From: Trichostrongylus colubriformis
Taxonomy: Eukaryota > Nematoda > Chromadorea > Rhabditida > Trichostrongylidae
Reading direction: 5' to 3'
Length of the DNA: 64,000 nucleotides
Assembly: GCA_963978905.1 (NCBI GenBank)
Contig: OZ022259.1
Span: forward strand, 51,850,727-51,914,726
Part shown: positions 35,476 to 48,500 of the stretch, in pieces
How the letters are laid out: each line of letters starts with the position of its first letter
Numbering within the stretch: the stretch's first letter is position 1
Position numbers and translations under genes: made by a program
Notes under the pieces: generated by a model
Told to the model about the DNA's origin: nothing
Databases searched by the model: none
Seen by the model: the letters and a program-made list of their open reading frames with translations, nothing else

Positions 35476-35520
35476 GTATGGGATGTCATGAGAGATACTG
35501 TGATGTTACTCCTTAGCATT

Positions 35521-37640
35521 TAAGAAAAGCCTTTCAGTATAAAGAAACCGAGGTAGAAATAACGACTAACGTATTAGCAGAACCGCTGGCTAGTATGAAA
35601 TAGGGGCGATGTTCGTAATATTTTTCATGGCGTTAAGCTTATGCAAGCAGATACAGTAGAAAAGCACACTGCGTAAGTTAGCAGCTATGCACAGAAGCTT
35701 GCTGCTATCGCTCTGCTACAGTACAGTTGCTAGTACACTCTGCTGGAGAGGATTCTGTTCGCTTCGGAACCATTTTTCCCTAAGAGAGTATCCAGAGTCT
35801 GCCAACCCACCTGCATCTAAAGACTGTATTATGGGTAATGTGGTCATTGGAATATTCCTAAAAGAGTCACTCACATGGAAACTACGGGTCTAAGTAACCT
35901 ATTTATGGCGAAACCCCCGCCGAAAAGCGGGCATCCGAGCTATAGAGGGGACGTTAACAGCTGACGCCTTTGAATGACAGATCCCGCCTTCAGGCGACGT
36001 GATTCGTGATTAGCTACGGTGAGAGTGGCCAATGAGTTGTGACGGGGTTGAAGGTATTGTGGCGCGCTTTCTCAGCTTTAGCTTGAAATCCTTTCTGGAA
36101 AATAGAGCTGTCGTATTTCCGAACATTCCTTCGTGTTTACGACTTGACAACATGCTAGTGGAAAACGTTTGGATCAGGGTCAAGGGCGGTACCGAGCAAA
36201 ATTTTCGAAAAATACGCCCCCCCCCCCTTCTTCTTCCTAGTTCTAGGTTCCCCTATTTCTGTGCTTTCTATCCAGCCAATGCATATCCGTGAACGAAATT
36301 AAGAGCCCACGGTCAAAAAGAAAAACACTGAGGCCAAACTCCTGACAAAATAAGAGAAATAAGAACGTAACAGACACTTCCCACTTCTTATTTTCTGTAA
36401 CCCTCGCGTCTCTTCCTGGCATGGAAATCAATACGTACCCAATGCTTTTCCGCAAATTCCACGATTCCGCAAATTCCACAACTCCGAACTTTCCATTCCT
36501 TTCCTTTCTCTAATCCTCTCGTCTCTTCGTAGCATGAAAATTGAAACGTATCTGATGCTTCTTTCGAGCCTTCGATAGTGACTGGTGGACACAGCTATTT
36601 TTGCGCCTTGATGGAACCAACACGGCAAGCACCACGTAAATCCGATCGATACGGCAGTAATACGAGGCCACCCCTGGAGGCGGACCCGGATAAAAAACGC
36701 GTCACCCAAATAAGGCGAGTTGGGTCAAACTGCAACTTCACGTTCCATGTCGCAAACTGGCATACACGCGAAAATGCAAAGCACGCTCCTACGACTTCGT
36801 TCTTATGGCAGATGATGACAGATACCTTTTCATGTAGAAGAATTTAGAATTCATGAATTTTAGCCCAAGCCTAAGAAGAAGAAGGAGCTCCGGTGCAGAT
36901 CAAGCAACATCCATGGGAAAGCTTACTCAAGCCAAGCTCATTTATCGGCTACCTTCACAATACTTCTCCTTTGCTTGCCGACCTTATGAAGTTTGATAAT
37001 GGTACTTTGTAAGTTGGAACGCCTAACCATTCTGCACCCGAGTGAGTATGAGTTCCTCAATTTTCAGTAAACATATGTTAGGGAGTGAAACAGGAGAACT
37101 TCTCGAAAATCCTAAAACCTTTAAATGTATAGGTGCACGGGTAATACTGCCGCAACCTGTACAGTCCCCACTCTCCATAACCGGTGACTATGTATCCCAT
37201 ATTAGTTACCGATGTATCGACCGCTAAATTGCGTTGCGTCCAAATAATGCGCGCCTTTTGATGCTGCCTTCTACATTTCATGCTTAGGATACGATCTATA
37301 TATGAGATAGTAAAGCGAGTGAATCATTTCCTCATGCAATACCACACACAATACTGGGTATTGACCGCTAGGCTATGTGAGATTCGAAATGATGGTGCAT
37401 GTTTGAAAAAAAGATAAAAGTGTCCCTAATCCATTCCCAGTGATGGTCAATATCATTGTACCAAAGGATCGACCGCTGAATCATCTGAACTTCCGAAAAG
37501 TGGTGGCCCTCTCCGGAAAATTGATAAGCAGTGGTAAACGAAGAGATTATCGATGAACACTAGGCTTGAGCACAAAACATTCGGCGACTGAATGTACTTC
37601 GTTATCTAGTAGAAATAAACGAAACCCTATGACTGTTTAA
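35521..37640. other. Spacer between third copy and gene 2
   Basis: Holds a half copy of the 15.05-16.41-kb element end at 36175-36235 (with a C run), otherwise no gene or repeat recognised. Confidence 0.45.
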
Positions 37641-38065
37641 AGGAATCGTCCACGGAAAATGAGTTTTTGTGTTATCCATGTATTTATGTTGTATTTGCCT
37701 AATGTTGGCCTCATGCAAAATTTCACGCGAAAAAATGTGAATCTGGCTGAGATACAGCACCACAAAGTGCGGTCCCAGTGGGCGGGGCCTCCGTGTAAAA
37801 GCCTCGTACCGCGTCCGCCGTGGTCAGAGACGCATTGGGGGAACAGAAGGTTACGTAAACAGTCCTACTCTCCGTTCCAAACGGCGGCGGAAGACGGGAC
37901 GAGGCTTTTACACGGAGGCCCCGCCCACTGGGACCGCACTTTGTGATGCTGTATCTCAGCCAGATTCACATTTTTTCGCGTGAAACTTTGCATGAGGCCT
38001 ACTTTAGGTAAATACAACATAAACATATGGGTAACACAAAAACTCATTTTCCGTGGACGATTCCT
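37641..38065. mobile_element. Palindromic MITE, 425 bp
   Basis: AGGAATCGTCCACGGAAAAT at the left is mirrored at the right. The arms of about 190 bp contain the 'cccagtgggcggggcctccg' block in both orientations. A single-armed relative lies at about 21.45-21.72 kb. Confidence 0.85.
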
Positions 38066-38384
38066 CTAAGTACGTGAAATTTTAAATAGTGACAGGCCTT
38101 TGTAGGGAGACCAGTTGAGCAAGCTCTCAGTACTACGCTTATCACAATGTTAAGTCATGCGATATGGACTTCTCCGATATCGGCTGATCATTATAATCGT
38201 GTTATTCGCGCAGTACTGTACGATAGCTCAACCGATATTGGATAACCACGCATGGTTCATGAAAATTCAGAGGAATATGGCGACGCCAAGTAAAGGCATG
38301 GACCGCTGCGTGCCAATGTCGGTCACAAACTCCATACTTTCGACCCGAGGTCTTATCGCATACAAGAACATGTCTCAGTGACAT

Positions 38385-38425
38385 CATTTTGTGGCATCCG
38401 AGTGCCCTTTCTATTGAGGACTACA
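38385..38425 (-). pseudogene. Possible scrap of the ALGCHKD exon
   Basis: A 16-base identity with the gene 2 exon at 45.6 kb (encoding the LGCHK segment), with weak similarity beyond. It lies 1 kb downstream of the gene 2 stop. This could be a fourth remnant or chance. Confidence 0.3.
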
Positions 38426-39417
38426 CCGCCTGAAATCCTTCTCACCACTTTCGCGTTGGTCACTGGTATCACTGGGTGGAATGTCAGTGTATCGGTAACC
38501 CCCACAAGAAAAAGACGTTCTTGAAAGAGCTGTGTCAGGTACCAGTAGCTGAGAGACCGCACAGCATCCAATGCGTGGTTGATCCTTAACCTGGTCAACC
38601 ACGAAAAGCAGTGAGTGGATAAGCTGGCTAGCTGCTCACACCGGAAAGGGTGATGCCCACATTACCAAGCAAAACCCAAACATCGGAATTTCTTAAGAGG
38701 TTTTACCAGCAATCAGTGGGATGGTTCGAAATGTACGGACCAACCTGACGCCTACTTTATTCAAGGTCATTCACGATTTGGCAGCACCTTCTTGCACACC
38801 GATCCAAAAACTCGGGCGTGAGTTCTGCACGCAACATCTGGGCGATGTCGTGGCTGTATCGCGAGTCATCATGCAACTTTCGAGCTTCGAAGCTGACAAT
38901 GCTACCATTTTTGCAATTCATTCAAGACATAGTTTGTGGATCTGCACGGGCTGAACTTCTTGGCTATGAATATGCACACATGTGCCTTCACCTTAATCAC
39001 GTCACCTTATCCGTAGTTCAGCTACCGAACTCAGATAAGGGTTTTCAAATCAGAACGGACCTCGTTGTAGTCAATCAATGACGAAAAATAGAAAAAGGAA
39101 GGTGAAATATCTAAAAAACGAAGCAGTGCTCGAGCACCAACACGTTGTATAGCGCTCTCATCACCTCAAAAGAAAGAATAACGCGTGGCGCGCCTCATTT
39201 AAAAAATGAACGTCCAGCGACTTCTTGTTTTCTCACACTATCTAGAATTCTCCACATTTTTCGGAATCCTACTCACAGATCGTTCATCTTTCGCGACACA
39301 ATAAAACCTTCACATTTACAGAAGTAGCACTGATGGAACATGAGTATCGTTAATTAAGATTTAACCAACTGTAAAATGAACAGGACCGCAAATTGAATAA
39401 TAAGCAAGGATTGAAAT

Positions 39418-39558
39418 TCACTGATTCTGCTGAAAATAGTCCAGCAGTGGATTCAGATGGTCATGTATCCATGTTATTCGAGTCCTAACAATTTCGAGAG
39501 CTTTGTGGAACTGATTTAATTCATCTGCTTCTTTGTGTTCACTCATGAAGTTCTTTAT
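39418..39558 (-). CDS. Gene 2 terminal exon with stop
   Basis: Reads IKNFMSEHKEADELNQFHKA, LEIVRTRITWIHDHLNPLLD and YFQQNQ, then TGA. It matches the family's C-terminal 'f.......l.....q.le.i..ni.W...........wl' helix. Acceptor ttttctag, phase 0. No clear AATAAA was examined beyond the stop. Confidence 0.94.
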   Translation of the reverse strand: MKNFMSEHKEADELNQFHKALEIVRTRITWIHDHLNPLLDYFQQNQ

Positions 39559-42500
39559 CTAGAAAAGAAATTTGTCTTTTATTCATGTAAGTGTATTCAG
39601 CAGCGCTTCCTTGGTCATTTTCTTCACAAATTCCAAACAAGTTAGGTACGCGTTTTAGAATTAGGTTTGGACATATCGCACGCCATTTCAAACCACTTTC
39701 CAATGCGCACAGCTACGTGTGTATCTAAACGCTTTCCTCGAGTGATCTACAGGTAGCAAAGCATACGGTGGAGAGCAAAATGGGTGGGGGTTCATTCGAT
39801 ATACTCCTTCACGAGATTCGTGAACTAGCTTGCGTCCAAATAGCACCAAATAGTGTGATAATTACCCGTTCTCGCCGTTTTACACGAACACTGAATTCGT
39901 TTTATAAAGATCAATGGGCAATGGTCTCATGCAGTGTCACCTTTGCTCTCCGGAGTGGCTCGTATCCATTTTTGGCCCTTCACCCAAAACGGATCACTGT
40001 GGCGACATTGGTTGAAAAATGTATTGAAATTTCCGCTCCATCTCCTGATGTTTTATAGCTGTGTTGTAATTTCACCTATCCTCGCATATGGCAGTAATTT
40101 CTCACATCCCCACACTATCTCACAGCGTGCTACGCGTTTTGGCTCCGCTCACCCTCACACGAGCCCATTTCCCGTGAGCAACATTCGCCTCTCGCTTTTA
40201 GTGATCCTTTTCCCGTTCCCTTTTCCCGAATCTCCTCAAAACGGCATTACGGATTTTTGACTTTTCAGCGATTCTTCTTTTTTTATTGTTCCACAGCAGA
40301 AGATGTCTTTAATTCTACCTTCTAAGGACCTGTGTAACCAGTTGGGCTAGGGTACACTACTGCACGCGTAACATCATGGGCACCAGTGGGTCGATCGGGA
40401 TTGTTTTTTTTTCCATAAATTTACTCAGTACCCATCAGCACATCACGCTTTACCCGGACTGGGGCATTGGTCATTTCTACCGATATCCTCCTACTCTCCA
40501 AGATGCGACGAAAGGAAGTTATGAATTTTTGTTGTACGGACCCACACTCAGGGTGCGCTTCGCCCACTGTGCCCGGTCCTCTTTCAAGGATAAACATGGC
40601 TGACCTAAGCCCATCCTTTCCTCACGTTCGGACCATTTCCGAACAGAACAATCAATTTTTGATCCAAGAGCCGAAGGTTTCAGCTCACGCTCAGCCCACT
40701 GTGAGCGGAGCTCAACTTGGTTCATGTTTACTCTTCACTTCTTGTACCATGCCCTACCCATCCCAGGCTTGTCAACATTTCCACAGAATGTTTTTCATGT
40801 GACATCCGAGCCCCACCCACCATCACCATAAGTGCGCCACCCATCACTGAAACGTCTCGTCCTTTCATAGCCCGGCTACTTCTGAACACCTCCCTTTTTC
40901 TCCAGATCATTCTATGAGTAGACTACAATTTAAGCAATGGGGTCATCCGACTAATAACACTCTCCGCCCATTGGGCGGGTTTTCGCTTATTTTAAAAGCG
41001 GCGAGGAAATTTTGGACGAACAGTGGGAAACGTGGTGAATATGAAAGTCGAGCTGCTCAGTAGTACGATGATGAACAAAAAACGGAACGAAATGGCCAGA
41101 AACCCAAGAAATAGGACCTCTTCCCAACGATGATTCTTAACGCGGAAGACCTTTTCGTCAAGAGGCGCGTAGTCCGGACCAGTTTTCTATTAGCATGTTA
41201 GCCAAGTATACACAAGGGAATGTTTGGAAACATGACCCACAGTTCTAGTTAAATGGGAAGACAAAAGGAAGGAGTAAATGGTAGGCGTTGCAGTTGGCAT
41301 GGCCTCTGCACCTGAATTTCATTCGAGTCGAAAAGCAGAAATTTTGAAGGTCTTACATAACGTTTGGAAAAAAACGAGCGCCTTTGCAGATACCCGAAGA
41401 TGCATATAGTGTCTCAAATGATCTCATGTTGATGAAGTGCCAGTATCGTGACAAAGACACAAGACCAGATCAGAGCAGGGAAATCGATGCTTGAAATCCC
41501 AAAATGTTTCTGATCCTAAACCGCCTCGTGACCGCTTTGACAGACCTAGTTGGTATGGTACCCGGGTGTCTAAAGAGGTGCACTATGTGACTTCATGATA
41601 CAGGTAGCGGTGACAGTTAATACGTTCGGCTTTATCTCCAGTAATGGGACGACAATCGCACCTGCGCACCTATTCGATTACTTTTTTTGAAGCTGCAGCC
41701 TTATTTCCACATTTTTTCGCGATACCTCATTAGGGACAAGAATCATGACGCGCCGCTGCGCAGGAATCGACACTCAGCGGATGTGTAGTTGTAACATTAT
41801 TAAATGTATTTGGAATTCAAACCTGACCTTATTATAGTGTTCTTCAGTGTAGCCTATATTGAGGCACACTTCGATCACTTTATTTAATATGAGAAGCTGC
41901 TTTCGGAGACTAAAAAATGTACCATGTAAACAAATCGGATTGTTCCTTTGAGATGAAATTATCGAAACACATTAGATTCGCCTCATGAAAATAACTATAC
42001 TAAAGATGATATTTCTGCTTTCTCTACCATGTTGATTTGATTGATTGGTTTTTTTTGATTGATTGGTGCTGATTGTTGTTCCACTTATTTCGCATCATCA
42101 CGAATGAATGAAAAACACCTTACAAGACAACGAATGACATTTCATTTAGCGAGCAACTCGGAAAGGTGATGTTCGAGAGATGCAAATACAGACCACAACG
42201 TAGCGCTTTCAAATCCATGTTCCTCTACCTATTATCGCTTTCAACCTCGCATATTCGTTTCAACGCGATCCCCTCTTTCCAACTTTCTCCTTTTCCTGAC
42301 CCTCCCGGCTCCTTTGAAACAGTGTTCACCACTAATTTAGTGTTTCGGAGCAGTTATGACATTTTCAGGAAGGAGTAATTTGTTTCACTGAGGGAGGGCG
42401 ATATGGAGGGAGAGACTTGGCCATAATACTTACGGCATCAGTGGAAAGCGTTGAACGTAATGGGTAAGGCTAAAAAAGGGGAGCATCAGCCGAATGATGT

Positions 42501-45500
42501 GAATTAAGCAGCACGGGTGTGGGTCTTTAGTCAGGATTGACTTCCTGCCTCGCACCTTCCCTATTTACTTCGCACCTCTCCGAATGCGCCCAAGGGATGA
42601 CCTCCTTAATTGCCTTCGCTTAAGTTAACATTTACAGCGCAAGGTACAGAAAGCGTGGATTTTAGTTGGGACAATGAGAGATTTGCAGATTAGCATTGAT
42701 GATATGGAACTTTTGCATGAAAATGTAAGAGACCTGTGTGCCCAATCTTGTATCTCAGATCTGGTGAATCTAACTACCATTCGTGCGCTCTCTGCAGTAT
42801 TGCTCAGTCGGACATTGATGTATAACATTGACGAAGTCAAGATTTCGCGGTCACAGTGAAGCAGTTTTTCGGGGAAAGCAACCATTTTTTTTGAGTGACG
42901 AATAAGGCTATTGACGAAATGTAGAACATATTCCAGGCTGGAGAGCTTTGAAGCATTTTTCATTTAGAAACTATTAGGTCGTGACGAAAAGAGTGACCAT
43001 TTTCAATCAGATACTTTAAAGTATCATGACTCGCTTCGAAGTTTTGCTTTTCAAAATAGATAACTACGAGAAGAACCAACACACTTCTGCAGGCAAGAAG
43101 GCAGCTTAGCTATTTCGGCAGCATGAAATTCTGGAGTTCTGGAATTGACGGAATCCTTAAATGCCTTTTCGACTTCGTCTTGTTTTCGGAAGCATTTCTC
43201 GCGTGAGACAATTTGGAGATGCTTGAAGTGATAATCCGCAGGGGAAAGGACTGGTGAGTATGGAGGATGGTCGAGAGGTTTATATCCCAACTCCATCAAT
43301 TTTTTGTTGTCATCTCAATGAAACATGCGGTCGAGCGTTGCCATGGAATAGGATTGAGCCTTTTATTTTGATTAATGCTGGCTGAATCCGATGCAATTTT
43401 TGGTGCATTTTTTATTCCTTCACAGTACTTCTCCACTGTGATGGTTTCTCCTGGAGCCACAAAGCTGTGATGGATTCAACCGGCTGTAGACCACCAAACA
43501 GTCAACATGACTTTTTTTAGGTGCAACTCCGGAGATTTGGAAAATGATTAGGAGCTTCGTCTTGTTCCACCAACTGTCCCAACCATTGTATATTGTCGTC
43601 TGGATTATATTATTTGTCACACTTCACCATGCTGTGCGGAGAAGGATCGTTTTTGTTCTGGAAAAGATAGGCAAACATACTTCGAGACGACTAGGTTGCT
43701 GGCGCTCATTTAACTCATGCGGGAACCACTTGTCACGTTTTTTACCTTCCTGACTACTTCGAACGCGCTACAGTTCCGAAGTCACCGCGCAGTCTTCAGC
43801 AATTTCCCATGTGGATGCTCTGTGTTGCCTCCCATCTGTGCCTTCGATTCATTCGCAATTTGTCAAACCACCTACGCGTGGTGGGCTCATTCCTAGTAAT
43901 CTCACCCCATGCGTTGGTGATATTCCCAGCTGCTTCCGCAGCATTGCGGTCGAGCTTGTACGTGAAGCATGATGGGTGGACTTTGTGTCTTGACAACATA
44001 TTTGGTGGGTGACCCAAAATCGTAAAAGAAATGGGGGCAGAAAAACGGGGAAGACCGTGTACGATGGCTTCAGAAATGTGCTTACGAACGATATGTCGAA
44101 TCACTATATTTGTCTAAGTTATCAGTGAATTATGTTCAGTAGTACATAGCAGGTGCGAAAACGGTCACTATTTTTGCCACGACCTAATAGGTGGTGATCG
44201 AGAGTGGATACCCTTAATCCTCACATTATACATATCACTAACTTTCTGTGTCTACTTCTCGTTATGTACATACACGTGCCCATCCGTCCGCAAATAAGGG
44301 GTTGTGATACAGAAGTCAACTAAGGAAAATGATCATGTTATCATTTGTTGTTGTTCTCTGCTAAGTCATAGTCAACATCAGATTGTGCGCAAAGGGGCGA
44401 AAACGGGTAATGGGACCTCGCGCCCCTGTGACGCGGGAGTCACGTCGCGTAACTAAGAATGGTGAACGATAAGGGATAAAATTTCGGCGCTAATGTTCTA
44501 GTTCCTTACAGAACCAAAGGTGAAAGTCATTTGGTCTTCGAAGAGAAGGCATGATTGACTTGGGTGCCAGCGATGCGGATTTTAACACAGCACAGGAGTG
44601 GGAGTATGCGCCTCTAATACTGCACCATCTCCGCCGTTGGATTTCCTTAGCGATGGTAAATAGTCAGCATAATGTATTAAGGGCAGCATCAAGGGAATTC
44701 GGACGAAAAGTTAAAGAAGTAGTGAATCTGAAAGTTGAGATGCGTTGTAATGGGACAGTGGAAAAAAAAAACGGATGAGAATGGCCAAAAACGCAAGAAA
44801 TAGGATTCTCTCCTCTCTTTGATCCTCAACGCGGACGACCTTTCGGTCAAGAGGCGGACACTTTGAACGAAGCTTCCATTGGCATGCTAACAAGTAAACA
44901 AAGAAATGTTTGGAAATATGATAGCATTTATCTGGAATGAGCTTCAGGCAGGCTAAAACTGCGAAAGCGCCCTGCAATACCTTCGATCTCACCCCATATC
45001 TTCAGTCGCTTTCATCGTAGCCAAACACTATCACATCGATAGAAGGCGGGCTCGATTATCAAAAGGCGGCAGCACTCATCCGTTGCGCCGCTTCTACAGC
45101 TTGGAGGCACACTTTTTCACCGGGATTTCGCCACAGATAGCCTAAGTCTCATAGTTTCCATGTAGGTAACTTCTTTCAGGGATTTCTCAATAACCACATT
45201 ACCCCTAATGCTGTCTATAACTGTCATGATCAAGAATGATGACAGTTAACTGAAATTCAGCACAAGGACGACAGCATAATAAGGGAAACAAATTTTAATT
45301 TCCAAAAAAAAAGCTCAAGAGAAGGAATGAAGAAAGAAAGAAAAAGAACGAAGCAAAAAAATAAGTCACCTCCCGTAGACTTCAATCCAGTTTTCCAAAA
45401 GATAATTGAATACGAGTTCACTCCCTACAAAATTCGATGCAACAGCTTCAAATACGGCGCTAACTTCTTCCAAACGGAACTGCTCACGATTCTTCGCTAA

Positions 45501-48500
45501 TTCCAGAGTTCTCAAAGATGCCAAGATTGAGATTTTTCAAAGTCTGTTCTTGAGATGAATAATGAATGTCAGAAATGCTGCATTTCCAGAAAATGTGTTA
45601 GCAGCAAACCTCCTTAGAACGGAGACATCTTTGTGGCATCCGAGTGCGCTGATTAGCCTTTGCCTTTCCATTGGAGCTGTTTCTGCTTTAAACAACTCCA
45701 TCACCTGAAAAAAATGTCTCACATTTGGAATGGTTTTCGCGCAGCAACCGTGACAACTCTGTTCGTAATCTCTCTTCTGCAGCCTTAAACTTCTCTAAAA
45801 TCTCACAACAGAGGATTATGAGAGGAAATGTAGTGGAAAGAATGCTGGTACCCACTGAAAACATCAAAGTATAAATGAAATTTGAAATCTTCAGAGACAT
45901 TATTGTGCCGAACTGTATTTTTTTCCTATCCATAAAATAAGCGTGTAGATCCTTCGGATGGGAGGTAGAATTTCTCCGTTTGCGGCATTTCTCAGTCGAA
46001 ACAACGTTTTATTTCACTGAGAATAATATTCACGAAAGTAGCTCGAAAGTCATTCTACTATTTGTTCTGCGGGGTTGCATGCCATCCCATCAAATCTCAA
46101 ATAAAGTGCCAGTTTCTCACAACGTTCACGAACGACGTTTTTCCGAAACACACAGTGCGGTTCTATTGCATGGCAATCGGATGCATCGTTCACAGAAAGA
46201 AGTTCAGCCCGGTTCAGAGAGCTCGTATATTCTTTATTTTATCAACTAATCTGGCGGCAGATGAATGCTCATGAAAATCTATGAAGTTCTATCTGAAAAT
46301 TGAAATCCCAAATTGAAAAGACTTCAGAAGCGCTTTTAGTGACGACTCAGAAACTCGTGAGCGGTATGAAGACTTCAGAAAGAAGCGCTCAAATGAATGA
46401 AGTGACGCTTTGAGAAAGGTTGCTCAGACAGCCATCTCTGTCTGGAATTGTGGACAAATCAGCGGTCGATACATTTCGCTACAGGTGATATGCGAATAAC
46501 AATGAAATGTGTTCATCCATCGCCATTGGTCATCTTACGCTTGGGCTATTCAGTCTCATGCGCATAATAGATTGCGGTGCATCTGCTTTCGCAAAACTTA
46601 CTTGTTATCGGCTCTCGTCAGACTTTGTCAAAGGCTGTTACTTGCGGTTACCCGCTATAGAGGTTCCCATCCTACACCACATCCTACCCAAAAATGCCAA
46701 AACTCTACTGCTAATCTAGGAAGTGCTAAGAATTTGCCTTCCAACGCTCTAACCAGCCTCACGAGCACACACTGCGACTAACAGATAGTCGACTTATCAT
46801 CTTGGAACAGTAGATCAATAGACAACTATTTCGGATGCACCTTTTTCGCGTCGCTACGGTGCGCCATAACGGCGTAACATCTGCTCGAATCCACTCCGAC
46901 GCCACCCACTCGAGCTCCCTTATTGGTCAATTGAGCAAAATGGGTGGCGTCGGAGTGGGTTCGAGCAGGTATAGCGCCGTGATAGCGCACCGTGGCAGCG
47001 CGAAAAAGGGTGCAGTCTCGATGGCTATCGAGAAAGCTACTTAACCAAGAAAGTAGATCGATCATCCGGTTATCGCAGTGCGCCTTCAAGCGAGTGCACA
47101 ACGTTACGTCGAATTTTCGACGCGGTCGCGGGCGGCGAAGACAAGTTGTTTTCTTGTTTTCGTGTGCAACTGCGTACTCTCCCTTTTACGCATGAATCAA
47201 TTATAAACTGACTAGGACTGTTATGAAATTAGTGGTACTGTCACCTGTTATGTTAACAATGTTTTTATGCTTGAGAACCTGTTCCTACATTGTTTGAAGT
47301 GTTTCTATGGTTTATTATTGTATGAAGTATTTGTTCAATGTGAAATTCAAAGCATTTCTGAATTTTCTATGTGCTATTGCAGTGAGTGTGGACGTCCTGT
47401 CAAGGGTTAGTTCAGAGTTCTTCAGAGACGCTTATGTGCGCAACTTTTCTATGAGATGCCCCCCCCCCTCATGCAATAGCACCAGATTCTAATTTTAAAG
47501 GCAGCTGTAGCGGAAATTTGGACCAATCATGAAAAATTTAGCGAATATAAAAGTCTAGGTGTTCAGAGATACGACGAGGTCGAAAAAAACGGGAGAAGTG
47601 ACCAAGGAGCTGGGTAAATTAGCAATTACAAATAAAGTGACTGAGTAAATGATGGGTGCGATAGGTACCAGTACAAGGAAACGTGCAGAAGTGAATGAAA
47701 AGCACTTACTGACAATGAAACACAAATGCAAAAAAATCTGCACCAGTGGAGAGCAAACCCATGATTGCAAACCCGGGTCCCTTCCAATGAACCACGGTGG
47801 CCGATGCTGGCTCAGCAACGGTCGTGCTGTTGGCAAAGACCTCTGTGATGAGATGTCAAGGCAAACTTTGACCCCTTCTAACTCGTTTCAGAATGGGATT
47901 TTGCAATTTTGGTTTTCATAGTTATGATCAATATTCGGAGCTCTATCGATCCATCAGGGTCTCATTCCGAAGTTTCATAAGAATTGAAACCCTCCCCCTG
48001 CTAGGGTGTATATCGTTAAGACAGAAACGTCGCGTGGCCGTGTTCGGCACGCGACGGATGGTGCGAGCTATGCGCGCCGTATTGGATGGGTCTTGAAGCG
48101 ATGACAGTGCTCTACGCCTCATTCTATGCGTAATCGCTTCAAGACTCAACTTATAGGCGCGCATAGCTCGCACCATCCCATCGCGTGCCGAACACGGCCA
48201 CGCGACGTTTTGGTCCCAACGATATACACCCTCCCCCCTGTTAGACACCGATTCCATTAAGTGACTTGTTTCTCGGATTTCCTAATAACTGCATACCTCT
48301 GATACTGTCTTTAAGGTACTTGGTTTCTATTCTCAGAGGACTCCGAATGTTCAAGCCCGTTGCGTCCTGAGCGGAATGGGACGATACTGTAGGTGTTCTT
48401 TAAAACGAGCCACGGTAACCCGTGGCGCCGCGGTGCGACGCCGCAAAGCGAAAACTTGACGTAATGACACACAGCGCCTTAATCAGTTTGGATTCGCGAC

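Larger units (their letters stand above)
28700..35520 (-). pseudogene. Third M1 aminopeptidase copy, truncated and decayed
   Basis: About 35.36-35.47 kb carries a decayed anchor exon (KRRIGSRLGFCAVILMAISF, then broken off). The sequence to its left, to about 34.05 kb, resembles the gene 1 first intron at 24.6-27.2 kb. It then joins directly to decayed copies of the C-terminal exons at about 33.54-33.62 and 33.19-33.33 kb, the latter with an in-frame TAA. All N-terminal and catalytic exons are missing. Further left, 32.55-33.07 and 30.04-30.56 kb resemble introns of gene 2 (about 44.37-44.65 and 42.48-42.92 kb). The last two exons were not found. I read this as a remnant left by unequal exchange in the tandem array. 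Confidence 0.75.

Noticed and set aside
47740..47840. tRNA gene on the minus strand
   Set aside because: Only a weak B-box-like stretch and no cloverleaf; probably a tRNA-derived scrap.
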